Source: Chamaecyparis obtusa | Taxonomy: Eukaryota > Streptophyta > Pinopsida > Cupressales > Cupressaceae | Assembly (NCBI GenBank): GCA_027943335.1 | Contig: BSBK01006754.1 | Span: forward strand, 462,001-526,000 | Direction of reading: 5' to 3' | Length of the DNA: 64,000 nt | Part shown: positions 47,870 through 59,640 of the stretch, in pieces | Layout of the letters: every line of letters begins with the position of its first letter | How positions within the stretch are numbered: position 1 is the first letter of the stretch | Made by a program: the position numbers and the translations under genes | Notes under the pieces: generated by a model | What the model saw: only the letters and a program-made list of their open reading frames with translations | Told to the model about the DNA's origin: nothing | Databases searched by the model: none

Positions 47870-48745
47870 ACCAGGGAGGCTCCAGAAGATGAAAATTGGG
47901 TCAAGGCCATGGAAGAAGAGATTGAGAAAATAGAGAAGAATGAAACATGGATGCTTGTGCCAAGACTAGAGGACAAGAATGTCATTAGAACAAAGTGGGT
48001 CTACAAAAACAAGCTAAATGAAGAAGGTAAAGTAATAAGGAACAAAGCAAGACTGGTCTACAAAGGATATGCTCAGGAGGCTGGACTAGATTATGGGGAA
48101 ACCTTTGCACTTGTGGCTAGATTGAAAGGAGTAAGAATTATTCTTGCTTATGATGCTCACAAGAAGTTCAAAGTATACCAGATGGATGTAAAGTTTGCAT
48201 TCCTAAATGGAATACTAGAAGAGGAAGTTTACATTGAACAACTAGAAGGGTTCACATCCACACAAAAAGGTGGTATGGTCTATAAAATCAAGGACATTTA
48301 TGGGCTAAAGAAAGCCCCAAGGGTATGGTGTGAGAGATTGCACTCATACCTCCTTACAATAGGGTTCACAAGAACCAGGGACAACAACAACATGTATCTC
48401 AAGAGTGGAAAAGAAGAGAACTTGATTGCTGAAATCTTTGTGGATGGCATCATCTTTGGAGGAGATGACAGGATGAGCAAAGCATTTGCTGAAGAGATGA
48501 AGAAAGAATTTGAAATGTCTATGATAGGAGCCATAAAATTCTTCATTGGACTACAAGTCCATCAGCTAAAGGAAGGTATCTTTATTTCTCAGTCCAAGTA
48601 TGTAAAAGAAATTCTTAAAACTTTTGGGCTTGAAGAATCCAAACTGGTTGGTACTCCTATGATAACTAACCTTAAGTTATTAAAGGAAGATGATGAAAAA
48701 CAAGTGAATGAGACATTATATCAGTCTATGATAGGAAAATTATAG
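47870..48745 (+). pseudogene. pol: D reverse transcriptase, YVDD changed to FVDG
   Basis: A 278-codon open stretch from 47909. ENWVKAMEEEIEKIEKNETW leads into WVYKNKLNEEGKVIRNKARL, VYQMDVKFAFLNGILEEEVY (catalytic Asp kept), YGLKKAPRVWCERLHSYLL, IAEIFVDGIIFGGDD and IGLQVHQLKEGIFISQSKYV. The usual YVDD box reads FVDG, which removes a catalytic Asp. It ends at a TAG at 48743 inside the IGKL-(Q)-YA motif, after which the same frame continues into RNase H. Confidence 0.9.
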
Positions 48746-49389
48746 TATGCAGTACATAGTAGACCAAGCATTACACATGCAGTAGGCATCATAGCAATAT
48801 TCTTTGCAAATCCTAAAGAGACACATCTAATAGTGGTGAAGAGAATTTTCAGATACTTAAAGGGGAGTGAGGAGTATGGCTTGTGGTTTTCTCACAAGGT
48901 AGGATTCCAAATAAAGGTTTACATTGATGCAGATTGGGCTGGTAATATTGATGATAGAAAGAGCACAAGTGGTGGTGAATTCTTTCTTGGTGAAAGGATT
49001 GTGTCTTGGACAAGCAAGAAACAAAATTGTATTTCACAGTCTACAATGGAAGCTAAATATGTTGCTACAGAAATCAATTGCACATAGGTAATCTGGATCA
49101 AACAATGACTTGAAGGAATCCAAGAATAGATACCTAAACTAATTGCAATTTAGTGTGATAGTACAAGTGCAATAAACATATCTAATAATCTTGTCATGCA
49201 CTCCAAAACAAAGCATATTTCCATCAAGTATCACTACTTGAGGGAGTTGGTACAAAATAAAGAAGTGAGATTGGAGTATGTTCCCACAAAAGAATAGATT
49301 GCTGACATCTTCACAAAGCCATTACCGAAGAGTAGTCTTGAGTACCTCAGAGGTAAATTAGGGGTGATACCCCTTCCTGATCATGAGTA
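48746..49389 (+). pseudogene. pol: D RNase H
   Basis: YAVHSRPSITHAVGIIA, then KRIFRYLKGSEEYGLWF, VYIDADWAGNIDDRKSTSGG (first catalytic Asp), QSTMEAKYVATEINC (Glu), and after several TAG/TGA stops CDSTSAINISNN (Asp), HSKTKHISIKYHYLRELV and ADIFTKPLPKSSLEYLRGKL, ending PLPDHE and TAA. Typical copia RNase H in full length, with stops at 49087 and four more downstream. It would remove template RNA during cDNA synthesis. Confidence 0.88.
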
Positions 49390-49636
49390 AACTTGCAAAG
49401 GTGTTCATCAATGCATTATGCTTCAATGAAGGATTTCACCTCATCTTACCTGGATTGATGAATAGGACTACAGCTCGAAGGGGGAGCAGATTTCTTTAAG
49501 GTAGTCTTTTTGACTAGCCTTTGGCATTATTGTCAAAAGGGGGAGAATATGACATAGGACTGGTACATGACCAATAAATAAGGAAGGTGACATGATTTCC
49601 TATTAAGGTTTTTCAATCGATGCTAAAAGGGGAGAT
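49390..49636 (+). other. D 3' untranslated region and polypurine tract
   Basis: About 235 non-coding bases, ending in the purine run AAAAGGGGAGAT at 49625-49636 immediately before the 3' LTR. A similar GGGGGAGAATATGA run lies at 49540. The purine run primes plus-strand DNA synthesis in copia elements. Confidence 0.82.
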
Positions 49637-51039
49637 TTTTGGCATTAAGGGATGGTAATCGGTAAGATTGCAACTGGTACATGGAAATTAGGTACTGTCA
49701 TTGATTGGAAAAAGAGGAAAGAGGTGCTACCATCTCAATCTAAGGACACCAGTGTTGGATCTATGAAGCAAGATAGATACAGATACACCTGACATCATTA
49801 AGTGCATGGAGAAATTGGTTTGGCAACCGGTGATAATGTGAAAAGAACAAGATACTATTTTTGTTCATCAGAAGGAACCGATCACTAAGGGAGAGGCAAT
49901 CGATAACCAGTTACCAAGACCGAGAAAAGGTTACAATTGGTGGATAGAATAAGGAAAGGTGATAGGTCAAGGCTCTTACGTGTGCACAACTTAAGGATCT
50001 TTACTGATCAAGTAAAGACTTTGTCATGATACGATGAACTGGGGAAGTCATAGTAAACAATCAATTATCCAACTCTTTGACCAGGATTTACTACATTAAA
50101 TCTGGTAGACTTTGAGTTATAAGGATGATCGATACAAGGCATGAATGAAGGTCTTAATGCCAGAGTTTATGGCATTAAAGCATGTAGGTATCTCTTACAA
50201 AGAAAATATTTTTGACACACATCTGTTATTTTCTTTCATAAAGCAGATAAAGCATAACATGCATCAAATGTTTCAGTGAACTAATACTCCACTAGGTGAT
50301 GGATCTGAAGGTGATATGTAAATAGGTCATGCATGAGAAAATCATTTAGGGAAAGAAGTCTATATATTCCTCTGCCTGATAAGAATATAGTTTTCCCTCA
50401 TTTTTCCAAAGTAAAGAGTGAACCTGTATGCTAAAGAAGCTAAGGTAAAGAGAAAGGAGAAGAGAGAAGAGTGTGTAGAGAAGCACAAGAGGAAAGGAGG
50501 ACATACTAGTAGTGGCTGATGATGTTTCTCAGTTGAGTATAACATAGATCTTATCAAGCTATGCAAAGCCATCTCTAAAAAGTCAATCCTTCTATTGTTC
50601 TCTAACAATTACAATAGCTAAATCCAAGTATTTTGGGTGGACATTAACAGGTCCCTTGTACTAAATCCCTTAGTCAGGTGACATCTAATCAGGTGTTCTA
50701 AAGTCATCTAACCATGTAGGCACTTACATGCCTTATTATATCAAATCCCTTAATCGGGTTGCATCTAATAGTGCATTGTAATCCTTTAACAGGGAAGGCT
50801 TCTAACATGGTGTACTTCAAAAGAGTGCAGAATTTGTGAGGTTTCCTCACACCGTGGTTTTTACCCGATTTGGGTTTCCATGTGATAAATCTAGTGTTGC
50901 TTTTGGTTGTTTTCTTGATGCTATTCTTATGCTATAATCTATTTTTTTCTTATAGTGGTAGTATGCTACATCAGATTTGTTTTAAAGTTTTATAGGTGTG
51001 AATTCACCCCTACCCTCTCAGCACCGATTGGCACTGTCA
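49637..51039 (+). mobile_element. D 3' LTR (1,403 bp)
   Basis: It starts TTTTGGCATTAAGGG and ends GGCACTGTCA, followed at once by the AAGAC duplication and the rest of the G2 LTR. Both LTR starts have lost the canonical TG (TA in one, TT in the other). Confidence 0.92.
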
Positions 51040-51044
51040 AAGAC

Positions 51045-52019
51045 TTCACGCATTTCATTAGATAAAAACACATCTTACAGTCCATATAAAACAAATCACC
51101 GACCCTACTGAAAATCTCTCCTTGTCAATTCCCTTTGATTAGATGACTATCATGATCTTGCAATGGATAAAGGTTGGGAACTTTTCTTTTGAGTCATCAT
51201 GCATGCCGTTGATCTTCCTCACAACCGATCGAGCCTTATACTACAAAAAAACTAGGACTGCTTGACACTAACTGCTAAAATGACCTTAATCGGGCAACCC
51301 GACAAAAAATTTGAAGCTGGTGGTCCCACTAACAATCATGGATAGGTGGCACTCTTTCATGATCCTATGGTGGATAACAAGACTATAGCTTGAGGCCTGA
51401 GGGATTGCACCAACCATTGATCCATCTTGGCTTTAACCAAATCTTACTGCTGTCAGATTTTGCACTATTTACCAACTGGGCCTGAAAGACAATAACTATC
51501 GAAACAACCTTAACTAGACAATGTTTGTGACAACCATTGACTTTTCTTTCATCTGTTAGGTTTCACACTGCTTAATGATTGAGCTCGAAAGACTAGTCCC
51601 ACTACTGTCAGATTTCTTACTACCCTTAATGATATTTGAAGAATCATCAAATGCCCTACTTAACCTTTTCACCCAATCTCCATATAAAAAATGACTTAAC
51701 ACTTTCATTGCGAGATTAGGAGATAGCCTTTTTGCCAAGTCGTGAAACAAAAATGACTAACCGCCGAACATTAGGAGACTGAGAGAAAAAGGGAAAAGAT
51801 GAGCAAATGCATAAAAGGGACTTAAGTGAAAAGGAAAAGTAATGAAGAAATAGACTTGAGGTAGGGTTTTATGGACTTAGACAAATTTTTTAAAACCCTT
51901 TCATTGACAAAACCCTATTTCTTCATACTTAACACAAGAAATTGGAACTTTCATAGGATTTTTGCAAGATAAGACCATTTTCTTTGGATTTTTTGCAATG
52001 ACAGGAAAATGGGCTAACA
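51045..52019 (-). mobile_element. G2 5' LTR, second piece (U3 side)
   Basis: It continues the LTR interrupted at 33171; TTCACGCATTTCATTAGATA here matches TTCACACCTATCATTAGATC at about 10905 in the other LTR. It ends GGGCTAACA at 52019, next to the N-terminal half of G1 gag. Confidence 0.88.
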
Positions 52020-53725
52020 TAAACTCAATAGAAGTTCCTCCTAAGCTTTTGGGGAATAGGCACATGAGGAAATTGTCACTATAGGCTACTTCTTGGCATG
52101 CCATATAGAATTCCTTTACATGGCTAACTGGATCTCCCTTTCTACAATATTTATCAAACTTGGGTGTCTCAAAGTGTTTAGGGAAGGTGATTGTTGTGCT
52201 TGATCTATCAAAGGGATATGGACAAATGTCCTCAAATTTGAAATCCTTTCTCTTTGTTCCATCTCTAAGCTCCTTAAGAGAATTCTTCATTTATTCCCAG
52301 TCGACATTGATTGGAATTGGAGTGGGTACTCCCATTGGGAAAGGATGTGATGGTTTTGGTGAATAAGGATGGTTTTGTGGAGGATATTATGGAGTAGGAT
52401 ATGGAGATTTCCCAACAAGATAGGCAGATTGGAATGGATTTTGAGGTGATGGTTGTTGCTGAGGTGTGGGGGTGTACTACTGGGGAGGATATGGAGTTGC
52501 TTGATGTTGCTGGGAGATGATGGGATGTTGTTTTTGTGATGGATAGGATGATGCTTGTGTTTGTTGAGGGATGATAGGATATTGTTGTTGTGCTAGGAAG
52601 TATTGCTGTCATAGAGGAGGCTGATGAAATGGCATAGTTTATTGATAGGATGGACCTTGATGCACTTGGCTTTGGGATTGGTTGAAGTAGGTGGGATGCA
52701 TTCCTACATTTCTTAGGGGTTGAATGACTGTTGGGAAGCTAGTGATAGGAGGTGGTTGCATGAGGTAGCTGGTGAGATGAGATGAGCTTTGATGTTGCAG
52801 TGATGACACTATTTGAGAAGTAGTGGGCGATACAAATAGATAGTTGGTATATGCAGGAAAAGATGAAGCTGGCAAAGGTTGTGATGATTATTTTTGCATT
52901 GTTTGAAGGAGAGTGTCTTGTGAGTTTATGGGAATGGATATGTGTGACTGGGTTTGTATTCCTGGGGCATGTATTTGGGCTTGGGTGAGGCCCCAACGAG
53001 ATCTTGTTGGTGTTGGAGTTTGTGATGCAAAGGATGTTGGAAATGTAGATGTGATGGTGGGAGTTTGGGATGTAGATGGGGGATTCTAAGATCCCATTAA
53101 GGGCATTCCTATTGTGAAAGTGGCATGTTGGGCGTGTGTGTTAGTGATATAAGGTGGAGGAGGAATGTATGTAGAATGAGTATATTGGATGGTGGGTGGA
53201 ATGAATGCTTGGGTGGAAGCTTGCTAGAAAGTAGGAGGAGTAACTTATGTTGCCCCTGGAAAGGGTGGTGTTCATGTGAAAGCTTGGTGGGTGAAAGAGG
53301 GGAATGATTGTGTTGCCCCTAAAAATGATAGTATGCAGAAGTTTGTTGATTGAAAGAGGGGAACGATTGTGTTGCCCGTAGAAAGGATGATGCTGACAAG
53401 GAGACTTGGCTTATGGAAGGTGGAGGATGAGGGGCTAGAGATGTGGTGGAATGGAAGTATGATCTTGTGCAAAATTTTCCAATATAGCCTGTTGATTCTG
53501 ATCAATGATTGTACTTACTATTTGTGCATGCCTTGGATGGACCGTGAATGCTTCCATGGAGAATGAAGTGGGGGGTTCAGTTGGATCTTCCCATAAATTC
53601 TTGATCTATGGGGGTTGTGGATAATAGGTCACCATCATGCTATTAGGATCATTGGGATCAAGTGAACTAGTGGCCAAGGTAGGATCCATATTCCTTCTCT
53701 TTGTGGCTCGCATCTCGATAGGCAT
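52020..53725 (-). pseudogene. gag: G1 gag, N-terminal half
   Basis: The minus-strand start ATG at 53725-53723 (MPIEMRATKRRNMDPTLATS) is followed by a long Ser/Thr/Pro/His/Gln-rich low-complexity region broken by stops (for example 52875-52274). Then 52290-52020 gives an open stretch: MKNSLKELRDGTKRKDFKFE, ICPYPFDRSSTTITFPKHFE, TPKFDKYCRKGDPVSHVKEF and NFLMCLFPKSLGGTSIEF. This is the front of a Tat-type Gag domain. Translation past 52019 belongs to the G2 LTR. The matching C half is at 7611-8805. Confidence 0.8.
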
Positions 53726-54590
53726 GAAATGTAGATCTAAGGATGAATATGTTGATGATGGGTGGATGGAAGATGCTTCCTAAAAAATCTAAGGATAGTG
53801 AATGCATATTTAAAGAAACTTAAGGCTGGTGGAATAGGATAAGCCTATGCAACCACAAGGATATGATGCAAGGATTTGGAACAACTGAAGGATGGTGGGA
53901 TACTGATTGGTTTTGAGGATGATGGGAGATTTTGGGTGATGAGGATGGTGAAAGATTACTAAGTGTCGACAGTGAGTTGTTGCTTCCTGATGTAGGATCA
54001 AGTAGGATTTGGATTTTCAACCTAAGATAGATTTTTGATCTTCAGAAGCTGGGATCCTTTCCAGTGTATTCTAATCTCTTGCTCGAGATGATGAGGCCTA
54101 AAAAGATAAGTACAAGATGCCCTAGACAAAGCTTAGTCAAAGGGTAGTTCTGGGATAATTATGATTTGGGATAGGATTGAGAAACTAAAAGGATATGACA
54201 CTAAGTGTTAGGATTTGGATCATTGGATTTGGTTCAAGGATGATGGATTTTGACTTGGGTGTTGGATTTTGGATTTTGGGATTAAGGATGATGGATTATG
54301 GATTCATATTTGGGATGGATGCAAGGATTCTAATTTTGGTTTTTCTAATGCAAGGATGATGGAGGATGATCAAATGATGTTGTTCTAGAAGATGACCTAA
54401 TATGAAATGATGATCTATGATGCAATTTAGGGAGATGACTAATAATGAAAGGATGCAACTAGGAAAATGATAAAGATACAACTAAGGATGGATGATGATG
54501 CAATGATGCAACTAAGGATGATTTAGGATGTAAGGATGCTAAGATAGGATGTTGGATTTTGAAAGAGTGATGGATATGTGATGGGCCAAA
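53726..54590 (-). other. G1 leader, GGAT-rich, non-coding
   Basis: No reading frame is supported. On the plus strand, motifs such as AAGGATGATGGATT, GGATTTGGATCATTGGATTT and GGATGGATGATGATGCAATG recur irregularly. A similar GGATTGG-rich composition appears at 2310-2430 near the other end of G1. I found no recognisable primer-binding site or LTR end. Confidence 0.45.
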
Positions 54591-54824
54591 CTAGTCCTCA
54601 CTCTCTAGATTGACAAAGTGGTGATTGACCTGGAATTGGGCTGCAAATTGTTTCACTCTTGCATTATAACCCACATTGTCCAGTTTCTCTTGATACTTGG
54701 TTTCTTCTTGGATTACTTTTAGGGAAGGTTGGTGATCTTTTAGATCTCTTTCTACAATGTTCTTCTCCTGGTGGACACAAGAATTGGGTAACTTGGCTTT
54801 CTTATGCTTGATCAAATCAGACAT
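54591..54824 (-). other. 77-codon open stretch upstream of G1 gag, unassigned
   Basis: The frame reads MSDLIKHKKAKLPNSCVHQE and continues basic and polar to HHFVNLESED. No family is recognised. It could be a remnant of an upstream frame of G1 or chance. Its position ahead of gag, together with a charged composition, is the only reason to note it. Confidence 0.25.
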
Positions 54825-56470
54825 AGCTTGGAATTTTTTGGCAATTGGATTGAATCGATGCTTCTAAATAACTTGATCTTTTTTTGATAGGTTCCTGATT
54901 TGGCTTCTAGTTTTGATTTGTCTCTAATGGAAATGGACAAAAAGACTCAAGAGATATTCCAAAAGCAATCCTGACAAAGGAAAAAGAAACTTTGTGGGAT
55001 ACAAGAAAATGATGACCACTGATTCTGATAATGTTTCCCAAAAAATGTGTATGTTCTAATAGATGTTTTGTACTAAGTTTGAAAATTCAAAAACACAACA
55101 ATAATAACTACCTAAGGACAATCTAGTATCAAAATCTTTGCCCACAACTTGGTATCCTGAAAGGGATACAAATGGTGAGTAATATAAAGGTGATCCAGGA
55201 AACCACTTGGATCGGTCCTTCTAAATTTTTTTTGATACCTTTGGGAGTAGACCAAGTAGCCTATGATTAATAGGTATTTGATTTGGTCTATGGCATCCTC
55301 CCCATCAGTTTGTACATGCATGACTCACTTAATAGCCTAGTTGACCATGCTAAAATAGTAGGAATATTCACCTACCTCAGGCTACCATCAACACACATCA
55401 CCTGAGCTTGAGGGGATGAAGTGAGAGTTTTCTCAATGATTTATTTCTATACCAATCAAGGAAGTACTGATTTGAGGTCATTCTCCAAAGAGGAAGCACT
55501 TTCCTCTTTGGAGAGGCCTCACTAGAAGTAAAATAAATGAACTTGTCCTAGTTTAGTTTGTTTTATGTCACTTAGTCTAAATAGGTTTTGAAAATTTTGA
55601 AAGACTCCTAGAAGCACATAGAAAAGAGTTCTTTTCCAATTTGATTAAGTGTGTTCCATGCCAATACCTTCAAGCACACATGTTTAGGATTTTATTTTTT
55701 CTTTCCTTGAAAGCAAAAAAGAAAGCTCTTTGAAAGATGTTGTAAGTGTTTTACCCTTTTGCATTTGAGATTGAGTTTTCCCTTTGGGATCCTACTTGAA
55801 CTTGATTTTGAAATGAATTTGATTTGTTTTAACTTTGTGCATTCAAGATTTTCTTTTCTTTTGAACTCAAATGAAATGACTTTAATTTTTGACTTTAGTT
55901 CATCCTTTAGGGCCATTCAAGATTTGGTGTTTGTTCAAAAAAGTTTGAAACTTTCCTTAGATTTGCACTTTGAGACTTTTAATAAAAACACTTAAAACAT
56001 TTGAAATTTCCTAGCTAAGGTTCATTTTAGCCAAAAAAAAAGAATCAAGATTGGTTTAGGAAACTTTAGGATTGATTAGGATTGATTTTTAGTAGTTTAG
56101 GAAAGATATGCAAATTTAGTCCTTTTCAAGCACTCAAAGTTTGAAGTGTTCCTAGATTGCATTAACCCTAAATCACTTAAGTTTTGGATTAATGAAGTTA
56201 TTTTTAACCCAAAACAAAACATTATGAGTAATTTTGATCCCTTTAGGATTTATTTTGAATATTTTAGGAAAGATATGCAGATTCTTAGCTTTAAGCACTC
56301 AAGATTATATGAAAGGTTCTTTTAAGCCCAAGAAATGATATTTTTTAGTTCCTAAACATACAAGAGAGTTAATGAGCCTTAAGGATTTGATGTTTTGGTG
56401 ATCATATTTCCATCCAAGGAGAACTTGCAAGAGGATGAAGTTAGAACCTCCAAATTTGAAGTTTAGGATA
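54825..56470. other. unassigned non-coding stretch (1.6 kb)
   Basis: No gene or clear LTR end is seen. The first part may still belong to the G1 5' end. The second part is T-rich and holds a diverged repeat pair at about 56083 and 56250. The stretch ends at GTTTAGGATA, where the E2 LTR starts. Confidence 0.4.
56083..56330. repeat. diverged direct repeat, about 80-bp unit
   Basis: TTTAGGAAAGATATGCAAAT, then AAGCACTCAA and GTGTTCCT, recurs about 170 bases later as TTTAGGAAAGATATGCAGAT, AAGCACTCAAG and GGTTCTTTT. The two copies share order and spacing of these blocks. Origin unknown. Confidence 0.6.
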
Positions 56471-57752
56471 TGTTAGGAATAGTCCCAAGAGATAACTGGG
56501 GGGGGGGGGGTGAATTAGTTATCTACAAGTTTCAATTCTCTATCCAATTAAGTATACTTAAAATTTAAGCATAAACCCAATGAAAGAACACTTGAACACA
56601 ACACCAATATTTTGGTTACAGGGAAACCTAAATAGGTAAAAGCCATGGTGGGAATTAACACCCATTAATAAACTGAACTAGTGTATAATGATCCTTGTTA
56701 GAAGATCTTACAACCCTATTAGGAGTTGATCTTTACAATTATTTTAGTATAGTGACCTGGTCAAAGGTCAGACCTTGTTAGGGGTGAGGATGCATTGTCT
56801 GAGATATCACTGCTCAAAGGGGTGAAGACTGAAACCTTCTGAACAATAGATACACACTATATTTGGATCTTGGTGAACTATGAGGTAGACTTGTTGTCTT
56901 GATCAGTTCCAATGAATAGAACACTCTATCTTCTCTATCACATAGACCTATTCTTCATGGAATAATACTTCACACTCTCTTCTCTAATCTTATCTTTCAT
57001 CTCCATACCATTCTTCTAGTGATCATAAATGACCGACTATAAGTATCTTTCCTCTAAATGATATAATCAAGTTGGCCTATTAAAAACATGTTGAAATCAT
57101 ATTAGAGAAACAATAACACTCTCCAATAACATCTCAGTCAGCTCTACTAAGCATGCAACATAGACTGGGACCTGTCCAAATTAATAAGTGTAGATGCACA
57201 CTACACACCGTTAGCTCTACCAAATTAATTGATACTTTCTCCTCAAGCTGAATTACATCATGCACTCTTAACCAAACATTATTGACTCTTCTCCAATAAC
57301 TAATCCAAGCACACATACTAAAATGATTGGTGCAACTCCTATACCAATATAATCTCTCTCGGCTCTTCTGGATAAACATAGGAAATTGTAACTAGTGAAT
57401 AGAGATTACATAACTTCACTTCTACTACACATCAGACTCTGTGTCCATGAATGTAACAACAATAACATGTCTCCATCACATATCTAGATGTGCAAGTCTC
57501 CATGATAAATGTATGAATAATTACTCATAGAACACTGCCTGTAACTCTGTCAGGAACACTGCTGACACAAGCTGCTACATAACTATTTGTACTAACAATT
57601 AAACTCTACGTCTATGATATCATGCTGATAACATGTCCATGCTACATATACTAAAATCTTACTTCATAAGTCTTCCACACATGCTACTTACCATATGTTT
57701 TCATCAATGACAAACATACAATCAACACTGGCTTGCTGGCAAATCTCCAACA
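56471..57752 (-). mobile_element. E2 copia 3' LTR (1,282 bp)
   Basis: On the plus strand TGTTAGGAATAG... to ...AATCTCCAACA, so it reads TGTTGGAGAT... on the minus strand. It belongs to the E1/E3 LTR family. Internal sequence with a polypurine tract lies to its right, which makes it the 3' LTR of a minus-strand element. It has a 13-G run at 56498-56510. The left flank GGATA is not matched at 63819, so no target-site duplication is seen. Confidence 0.9.
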
Positions 57753-58121
57753 ATCTTCCCCTTTGGCATTGATGGAAACATATGGAATGAAAAACAACAC
57801 CAATCCAAATGAAAAATTGTTTTATAACATTCTCCATTTCCTCATCAAAACTCCCCCAAGGATGAATCCTCCATCTTCAACATTCTCCATTTCCTCAACT
57901 GAACTACTTCCATGACTGAATACTACTCCCCCTTGCTGCTATATATTACTCCTTAATTTTGTATGTACTCCCCCTTTAATACTATTTTTCATGACTATAT
58001 AATACTCCCCCTTTGACATAAATGGAAAAGAGTGCCAAACATTTAAGCATCGATACTACTCCTAAAGTAGAGTAGTCAACCATCCATCAGTCACTGAGGA
58101 CTGATGCTCTCTCCACTTTCT
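57753..58121 (-). other. E2 polypurine tract and 3' untranslated region
   Basis: On the minus strand CCAAAGGGGAAGAT abuts the LTR (57766-57753). The rest is non-coding, with repeated GGGGGAGTA-like segments seen on the minus strand; it mirrors 62142-62510 of E3. Confidence 0.8.
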
Positions 58122-58785
58122 CTAATCAGAATCAGGGAAGGGAATTACTGCCAACTTCTCCTTGAGATACTCAAAAGTATCCTTCAGTAAAGGCTTTGTG
58201 AATATGTCTACTAACTGATCCTTTGTATTTACATAATCCAATTTGACTTCTTTCTCTGCCACTTTCTCTCTTAGGAAGTGATACTTAATCTCTATGTGTT
58301 TTGTCTTTGCATGCATCATAGGATTCTTTGTAATATTGATAGTGCTAGTATTATCACAATGAATAACAATAGGATAATCAATCTGAATTCCAAAATCCTT
58401 TATCATCTATTTGATCCAAACAATTGTAGAACAATTCAAAGTTGTTGCAACATAATCTGCTTTTGATGTTGACTAAGAAATATAATTTTTCTTCTTTCTT
58501 GTCCAAGTGACTAGTCTATCACCAAGAAATACTACTATTCTTGATGTACTCTTTCTATCATCCACACATCCTACCTAATCTGCATCTGTATATACATCAA
58601 GCTCAACATTCTCTAAATTAAGATACCATAGACCATAATCTATGGTGACCCTTAAATAACTAAATATTCTCTTTACTGTCATGAGGTGACTTTGTTTAGG
58701 CTATGTTCCAAATCTTCCAACTATGCCAACTGCATTAGAAATATCAGGTCTAGTTTGAGTAATAAATATGAGTTTACCAATCATA
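58122..58785 (-). pseudogene. pol: E2 RNase H
   Basis: Starting at IGKLIFITQTRPDI (58781 downwards), with stops and frame changes, to an intact 94-codon end: MIKDFGIQIDYPIVIHCDNT (catalytic Asp), NPMMHAKTKHIEIKYHFLRE, KLDYVNTKDQLVDIFTKPL, ending VIPFPDSD. This is the copia RNase H C-terminal half. The same region in plus orientation at 61857-62141 is nearly identical. Confidence 0.88.
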
Positions 58786-59640
58786 GACTTGTACAATGTT
58801 ATATCTACTGCTAGAGAATCATCTTCTTTTGTAATCTTGCATCATGTTATCATAGGTGTACCCACTAGCTTGCAATCATCCATCTTGAACTTCAATATCT
58901 CTTTCACATACTTAGACTGATTAATGAAAATACCTTTCTCTGTCTGCTGCACATTTAATCCCAAAATTATTTGATAGGTCCAATCATGGTCATCTCAAAC
59001 TCCCTTTGCATCTCCTTAGCAAATTCTGCACTAAGTTTTTCATTACCCCCAAAGATAATGTCATCAACAAATATAGCTACAAGTAGTAAAACTTTAGATG
59101 TCTCTCTTATAAATAGATTACAATCTGCTACTCCTTTCTTGAATCCAATTTTTGTTAGATATCCATCAAGTCTCTCATACCAAGCTCTAGGGGCTTGTTT
59201 AAGTCCATAGAGGGCTTTCTTCAATCTACATACCATACCAAGCCTATCTGATAAGGTGAATCCTTCTAGCTACTCAATGTATACTTCTTCCTTTAACTCT
59301 CCATCCAAGAATGTTGACTTAACATCCATCTGATAAAATTTGAAGTTTTTGAATGTCACATAAGCTAGGAACAACTTAATGGCTTCTAATTTGCTCACAG
59401 GTGCAAATGTTTCTAAATAATCAATACCTTCTCTTTATGCATATCCCTTACATACTAACCTTGTTTTATTCCTTACTACTGTACTATCTTCATTCATCTT
59501 GTTTTAGATTATCCACTTGGTTCCAATCACATTCTTATCACTAGGTCTTGGGACCAGTTCCCAAGTATCATTCTTAATAATCTGATCTAGTTCTTCTTTC
59601 ATAGCATCATGCCAATCTGAATCATTACATGCATCTTCAA
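58786..59640 (-). pseudogene. pol: E2 reverse transcriptase
   Basis: SDWHDAMKEELDQIIKNDTW, ELVPRPSDKNVIGTKWI, a stop, then [38 protein letters not shown], a stop, then KKALYGLKQAPRAWYERLDG and LVAIFVDDIIFGGNEKL, with FVDD catalytic Asps intact. It finishes near YKSMIGKL. The copia RT block order is complete. Scattered stops and at least one frame change make it inactive. Confidence 0.88.

Larger units (their letters stand above)
33172..51039 (+). mobile_element. D: Ty1/copia element, full-length but interrupted by F
   Basis: It has two LTRs (33172-34583 and 49637-51039), a Met-tRNA primer-binding site, gag, protease, integrase, RT, RNase H and a polypurine tract, in copia order on the plus strand. 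A perfect duplication AAGAC flanks it at 33167-33171 and 51040-51044 within the G2 5' LTR. Removing F (35485-46020) leaves an element of about 7.3 kb. From 46022 to 49389 the pol frame is unbroken by frameshifts, carrying only stop codons. Confidence 0.93.
8806..52019 (-). mobile_element. G2: Ty3/gypsy element with 3.07-kb LTRs, interrupted twice
   Basis: On the plus strand its ends are TATTGGTTCC... (8806) and ...GGGCTAACA (52019). The paired LTR ends are TGTTAGTTCT... (31056) and ...GGGTTAACA (11879). Coding lies on the minus strand with the primer-binding site at 31035-31052, so the right LTR is the 5' LTR. G2 is split by the C/B pair in gag and by D/F in the 5' LTR. Flanks in G1 are GAACC on the left and TAAAC on the right, 3 of 5 identical, so the target-site duplication is decayed. 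Internal coding reads gag, protease, RNase H, RT, RNase H, integrase. Confidence 0.88.
1796..54590 (-). mobile_element. G1: outermost Ty3/gypsy element, Tat-type, split by a 43-kb nested insertion
   Basis: Minus-strand order is leader and gag N half (53725 to 52020), the G2 insertion (52019 to 8806), gag C half, protease, RT, classical RNase H, second RNase H, and integrase (to 2603). The RT-RNase H-second RNase H-integrase order is the known arrangement of the Tat lineage. The N half ends in a FLMCLFPKSLGGTSIEF motif, and the C half resumes at KIPYGTITTFTKLSEK, which normally follows within a few residues. The outer ends are not resolved: I could not match a 5' LTR to a 3' LTR, so the limits given are approximate. 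Confidence 0.75.
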
